NCBI GenBank assembly: GCA_958295985.1
Contig: OY282432.1
Location: 2,761,001 to 2,825,000 of the forward strand
Origin: an uncultured Candidatus Binatia bacterium
Lineage (GTDB): Bacteria; Desulfobacterota; Binatia; UBA9968; JAJDTQ01
Length of the DNA stretch: 64,000 bases
Direction of reading: 5' to 3'
Part shown: positions 61,695 to 64,000 of the stretch, one piece after another
How the letters are laid out: each line of letters opens with the position of its first letter
Position numbering within the stretch: the stretch's first letter is position 1
Notes under the pieces: model-generated
What the model saw: only the letters and a program-made list of their open reading frames with translations
The model's database searches: none
What the model was told of the DNA's origin: nothing
Translations under genes and position numbers: made by a program

Positions 61695-62588
61695 ATGCGG
61701 TTTGACTATTTCGAGCCGGCGTCGCTCGATGAAGCGAGCGGCCTGCTGCGGGAAGGGAAGGGCGCCCGCAAACCGCTTGCCGGCGGCACCGATATCGTCA
61801 TACAGTTGCGCCGTCGGGTGGTCCATCCCCGGGGCTTGGTGAACCTGAAGCGGATACCCGAGCTTTCGGGCTGGACCTGCGAGCCCGGCCGGGGCCTGCG
61901 GATCGGAGCCTGTACGCCCATGCGCGACCTGGAGACGTCCGCCGCGGTGGGCGGGCGCTTTCCCTCGATCCGTGAGGCGCTTCAAGTGGTGGGGTCGTTG
62001 CAGTTGCGAAACATCGCCAGCGTGGGCGGCAACCTGTGCAATGCCTCGCCGTCCGCGGACACGGCGCCGCCGCTCATGGCCCTGGGGGCCACCGCGAGCC
62101 TGTGGACCGACGAGTCCCCGCGGCCGGCGGTGTCGGTAGAGAATTTCTTCGAGGGACCCGGAGCGTCGGTGCTGGGCGCCGGCGGATTGCTCCTGGCGGT
62201 GGAAGTGCCGGAGCCGGAGCCGCTTACGGGCGACGCCTTCGAGCGGTTCACGCCGCGGTCGGCCATGGATATCGCCATTGCCAGCGCCGCGGCCGCGGTG
62301 ACGCTGGACGCGGCCGGCCAAAAAGTGCGGGCGGTGCGCATCGCCCTGGGGGCGGTGGCGCCCACGCCCATCCGGGCTCTCCGGGCCGAGGATCTGGTGC
62401 GGGAAAAGGAGCCGACCCCCAAGCTTCTGGAGTGGGCCGGCGCCGCGGCCATGGAGGAATGCCGGCCCATCGACGACATCCGCGGAACCGCGGCCTATCG
62501 CAAGGAGCTGATACGGATTCTCGTGCAACGCGTGCTGCGGCGGGCCGTGGAACGGGCGCGGGGTAACGGCCGGACGGAAACGGTATGA
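61695..62588 (+). CDS. Molybdenum hydroxylase FAD subunit (second operon)
   Basis: A protein of 297 residues with the two FAD motifs PLAGGTDIVIQL (near residues 27-38) and ASVGGNLCNASPSAD (near 111-125). It forms the medium subunit of a second three-subunit molybdenum hydroxylase with the genes that follow. The gene order medium-small-large is the same as at 10117-13684, but the sequences are clearly different, so this is a distinct enzyme. AGCAGGAGC precedes the ATG. Confidence 0.92.
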   Translation: MRFDYFEPASLDEASGLLREGKGARKPLAGGTDIVIQLRRRVVHPRGLVNLKRIPELSGWTCEPGRGLRIGACTPMRDLETSAAVGGRFPSIREALQVVGSLQLRNIASVGGNLCNASPSADTAPPLMALGATASLWTDESPRPAVSVENFFEGPGASVLGAGGLLLAVEVPEPEPLTGDAFERFTPRSAMDIAIASAAAAVTLDAAGQKVRAVRIALGAVAPTPIRALRAEDLVREKEPTPKLLEWAGAAAMEECRPIDDIRGTAAYRKELIRILVQRVLRRAVERARGNGRTETV

Positions 62589-63070
62589 AACAGCGTTATG
62601 CTCTCCGGGTGAACGGCGCCACCCGGGAAACCGAAGCGCAGCCCCATGAGTCCTTGCTGGACGTGTTGCGGGAGAACCTTCGGCTGACCGGCAGCAAGAA
62701 GGGGTGCAACGAGGCCGAGTGCGGGTCGTGCACGGTGTTGTTGGACGGCAAGCCGGTGGTGTCGTGTCTGGTGCTGGTCCCGGACGCCGTGGATAAGGAG
62801 ATCGTCACCATCGAAGCCCTGGCCGGGGCGGGAACTCCCCACCCGGTTCAACGGCAGATGGTGGAGCAGGGCGGCGTCCAGTGCGGGTACTGCACCCCGG
62901 GGATGATCATGAGCGCGTACGCGCTGCTGCGGGAAAACCCGGATCCCACCGACGAGGAGATCCGTTTCGCCATCGCCGGGAACATCTGCCGCTGTACCGG
63001 ATACGGCAAGATCGTCAAGGCCGTGCGCGCGGCCGCGGTGGAACTCGCAAACGAGGGAACGGCGCCATGA
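62585..63070 (+). CDS. Molybdenum hydroxylase [2Fe-2S] small subunit (second operon)
   Basis: A protein of 161 residues. Cys 41, 46, 49 and 61 (GCNEAECGSCT ... SCLVL) bind one cluster and Cys 100, 103, 135 and 137 (CGYCTPGM ... CRCTGYG) the other. It relays electrons between molybdopterin and FAD subunits. Both ends overlap neighbours by four bases (ATGA), giving tight translational coupling through the operon. Confidence 0.95.
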   Translation: MKQRYALRVNGATRETEAQPHESLLDVLRENLRLTGSKKGCNEAECGSCTVLLDGKPVVSCLVLVPDAVDKEIVTIEALAGAGTPHPVQRQMVEQGGVQCGYCTPGMIMSAYALLRENPDPTDEEIRFAIAGNICRCTGYGKIVKAVRAAAVELANEGTAP

Positions 63071-64000
63071 GCGAAGACACTTCCCGGGAAACCGGCCGCC
63101 CGTATCACTGGATCGGAAAGAACGTCACCAAGCCCGACGCGCTGGAGAAGGCGTTGGGGGCCACCGAGTACGTGGGCGACATGGTGATGCCCGGCATGCT
63201 CCACGCCAAGATCCGCTGGGCGGGAACGCCGCACGCGGTGATCCGGGGTATCGACACGCGGGAGGCGGCCCGGGTGCCGGGCGTGGCCGCGGTGCTGACC
63301 GCGGCGGACGTGCCCGGAACCAACCGTTACGGCCTCGCCTTGCTCGACCAGCGGGCGCTGGCGGACGACAAGGTGCGGTCCGCGGGCGACGCCCTGGCGC
63401 TGGTGGCGGCCGAGGATGAGGAGGCGGCCGAGGAAGCGGTGTCGAAGATCAAGGTCGACCTCGAGCCGCTGCGCCCCATCCTCACCTACGAGGACGCACT
63501 GGACCCGGAGGCGCCTTCGGTCCACGAGGGCGGCAACGTGTTCCAGCACACCACGGTGCGCAAGGGTGACCTGGAACGGGGCATCCGGGAGTCCGACGTG
63601 ATCGTGGAGGATAGTTACCACACCCATCGGATGGACCACGTGCCCATGGAACCGGAGGCGGGCCTGGCCTATCTCGATCCCTCGGGCATGCTGAACATCC
63701 TGGTGGGGACCCAGTACCCCTACCGGGACCGCCGCCAGATCGCGCCCGCCCTGGCCCTTGCCATGAACAAGGTGCGGGTGATCCAGGCGCCCCTCGGCGG
63801 CGGCTTCGGCCGCAAGGACGACATCACCGCCGAGATCCATGTGGGTCTCCTGGCGTTGAAGACGCGCCGGCCCGTGCGGCTGGTCTACACCCGGGAAGAG
63901 TCCCTCATCGCCAACACCAAGCGTCATCCCATGGCGATGAAGTTCCGCACCGGCGCCCGCGCCGACGGACGGCTGACTTTCCTGGACGGCGACATCTACG
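63067..64000 (+). CDS. Molybdenum hydroxylase large subunit (second operon, partial)
   Basis: The first 311 codons of the molybdopterin-binding subunit, cut by the right edge. The ald_Xan domain (KALGATEYVGDMVMPGML, AEDEEAAEEAVSKIKVD) and the start of the molybdopterin domain (APLGGGFGRKDDITAEIHVG) are visible. A full gene would be about 750-800 codons, so roughly half is missing. The region with the active-site loop that would separate CO dehydrogenase from other hydroxylases lies outside the window. Confidence 0.92.
   Translation, partial: MSEDTSRETGRPYHWIGKNVTKPDALEKALGATEYVGDMVMPGMLHAKIRWAGTPHAVIRGIDTREAARVPGVAAVLTAADVPGTNRYGLALLDQRALADDKVRSAGDALALVAAEDEEAAEEAVSKIKVDLEPLRPILTYEDALDPEAPSVHEGGNVFQHTTVRKGDLERGIRESDVIVEDSYHTHRMDHVPMEPEAGLAYLDPSGMLNILVGTQYPYRDRRQIAPALALAMNKVRVIQAPLGGGFGRKDDITAEIHVGLLALKTRRPVRLVYTREESLIANTKRHPMAMKFRTGARADGRLTFLDGDIY

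Overview
The window is bacterial DNA of high GC content, densely packed with genes on both strands. Gram-negative markers (an MlaC-type periplasmic lipid carrier, several Bug/TctC periplasmic binding proteins, a lipobox lipoprotein) and the yicC-gmk-rsh, mutL-miaA and rpmB housekeeping set suggest a proteobacterial or Desulfobacterota/Tectomicrobia-like lineage. The lineage call is inference. No rRNA, tRNA or CRISPR array was recognised.

Layout. 1-8.6 kb: a DMT permease, ornithine cyclodeaminase-like, PrpF-like and threonine-synthase-like enzymes, a polysaccharide deacetylase, a small membrane protein (copy 1 of a dispersed family), then a UbiD decarboxylase followed directly by an acyl-CoA-ligase-like gene. 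8.6-13.7 kb: an orphan Bug binding protein, a 77-codon glutaredoxin-like gene whose redox Cys codon is TGA (candidate selenoprotein, with a SECIS-like hairpin right after the TGA), and a three-subunit molybdenum hydroxylase operon. 13.7-17.4 kb: an accessory stretch with orphan genes, a lipoprotein, copy 2 of the small membrane protein overlapping a decayed tyrosine recombinase, and a ricin-lectin-like exported protein. 17.4-26.5 kb: radical SAM protein, SDR, aldo/keto reductase, degenerate receiver protein, two alpha/beta hydrolases, UppP and two luciferase-like oxidoreductases. 26.5-30 kb: a second accessory stretch with a TPR protein, a peptidase remnant, an HNH-like protein with two membrane regions and 11-residue repeats, a deleted recombinase coupled to copy 3 of the small membrane protein, and an IS3-type transposase fragment.

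30-44.5 kb: epimerase, esterase and DMT permease; two tandem amidohydrolases facing a complete tripartite tricarboxylate transporter (C-A-B); a second UbiD with a 48-residue zinc ribbon and a NadD-like protein; dipeptide epimerase, dienelactone hydrolase, MlaC and Nudix proteins. A 157-bp inverted-repeat element (MITE-like) follows at 44.5 kb. 44.8-61.7 kb: a ThDP enzyme, a UPF0182 membrane protein, yicC-gmk-rsh, rpmB, a putative DNA-binding protein, a third UbiD, a bifunctional nuclease/PDZ protein, mutL, miaA, a two-subunit CoA-transferase and a luciferase-like enzyme. 61.7-64 kb: a second molybdenum hydroxylase operon that runs off the right edge.

Together the metabolic genes describe a heterotroph that takes up organic acids (TTT/Bug systems) and processes carboxylated or aromatic compounds (three UbiD, CoA ligase and transferase, two molybdenum hydroxylases, several hydrolases and luciferase-like oxidoreductases). 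The most notable observations are the candidate selenocysteine glutaredoxin and the recurrent small membrane protein gene overlapping tyrosine recombinase remnants.
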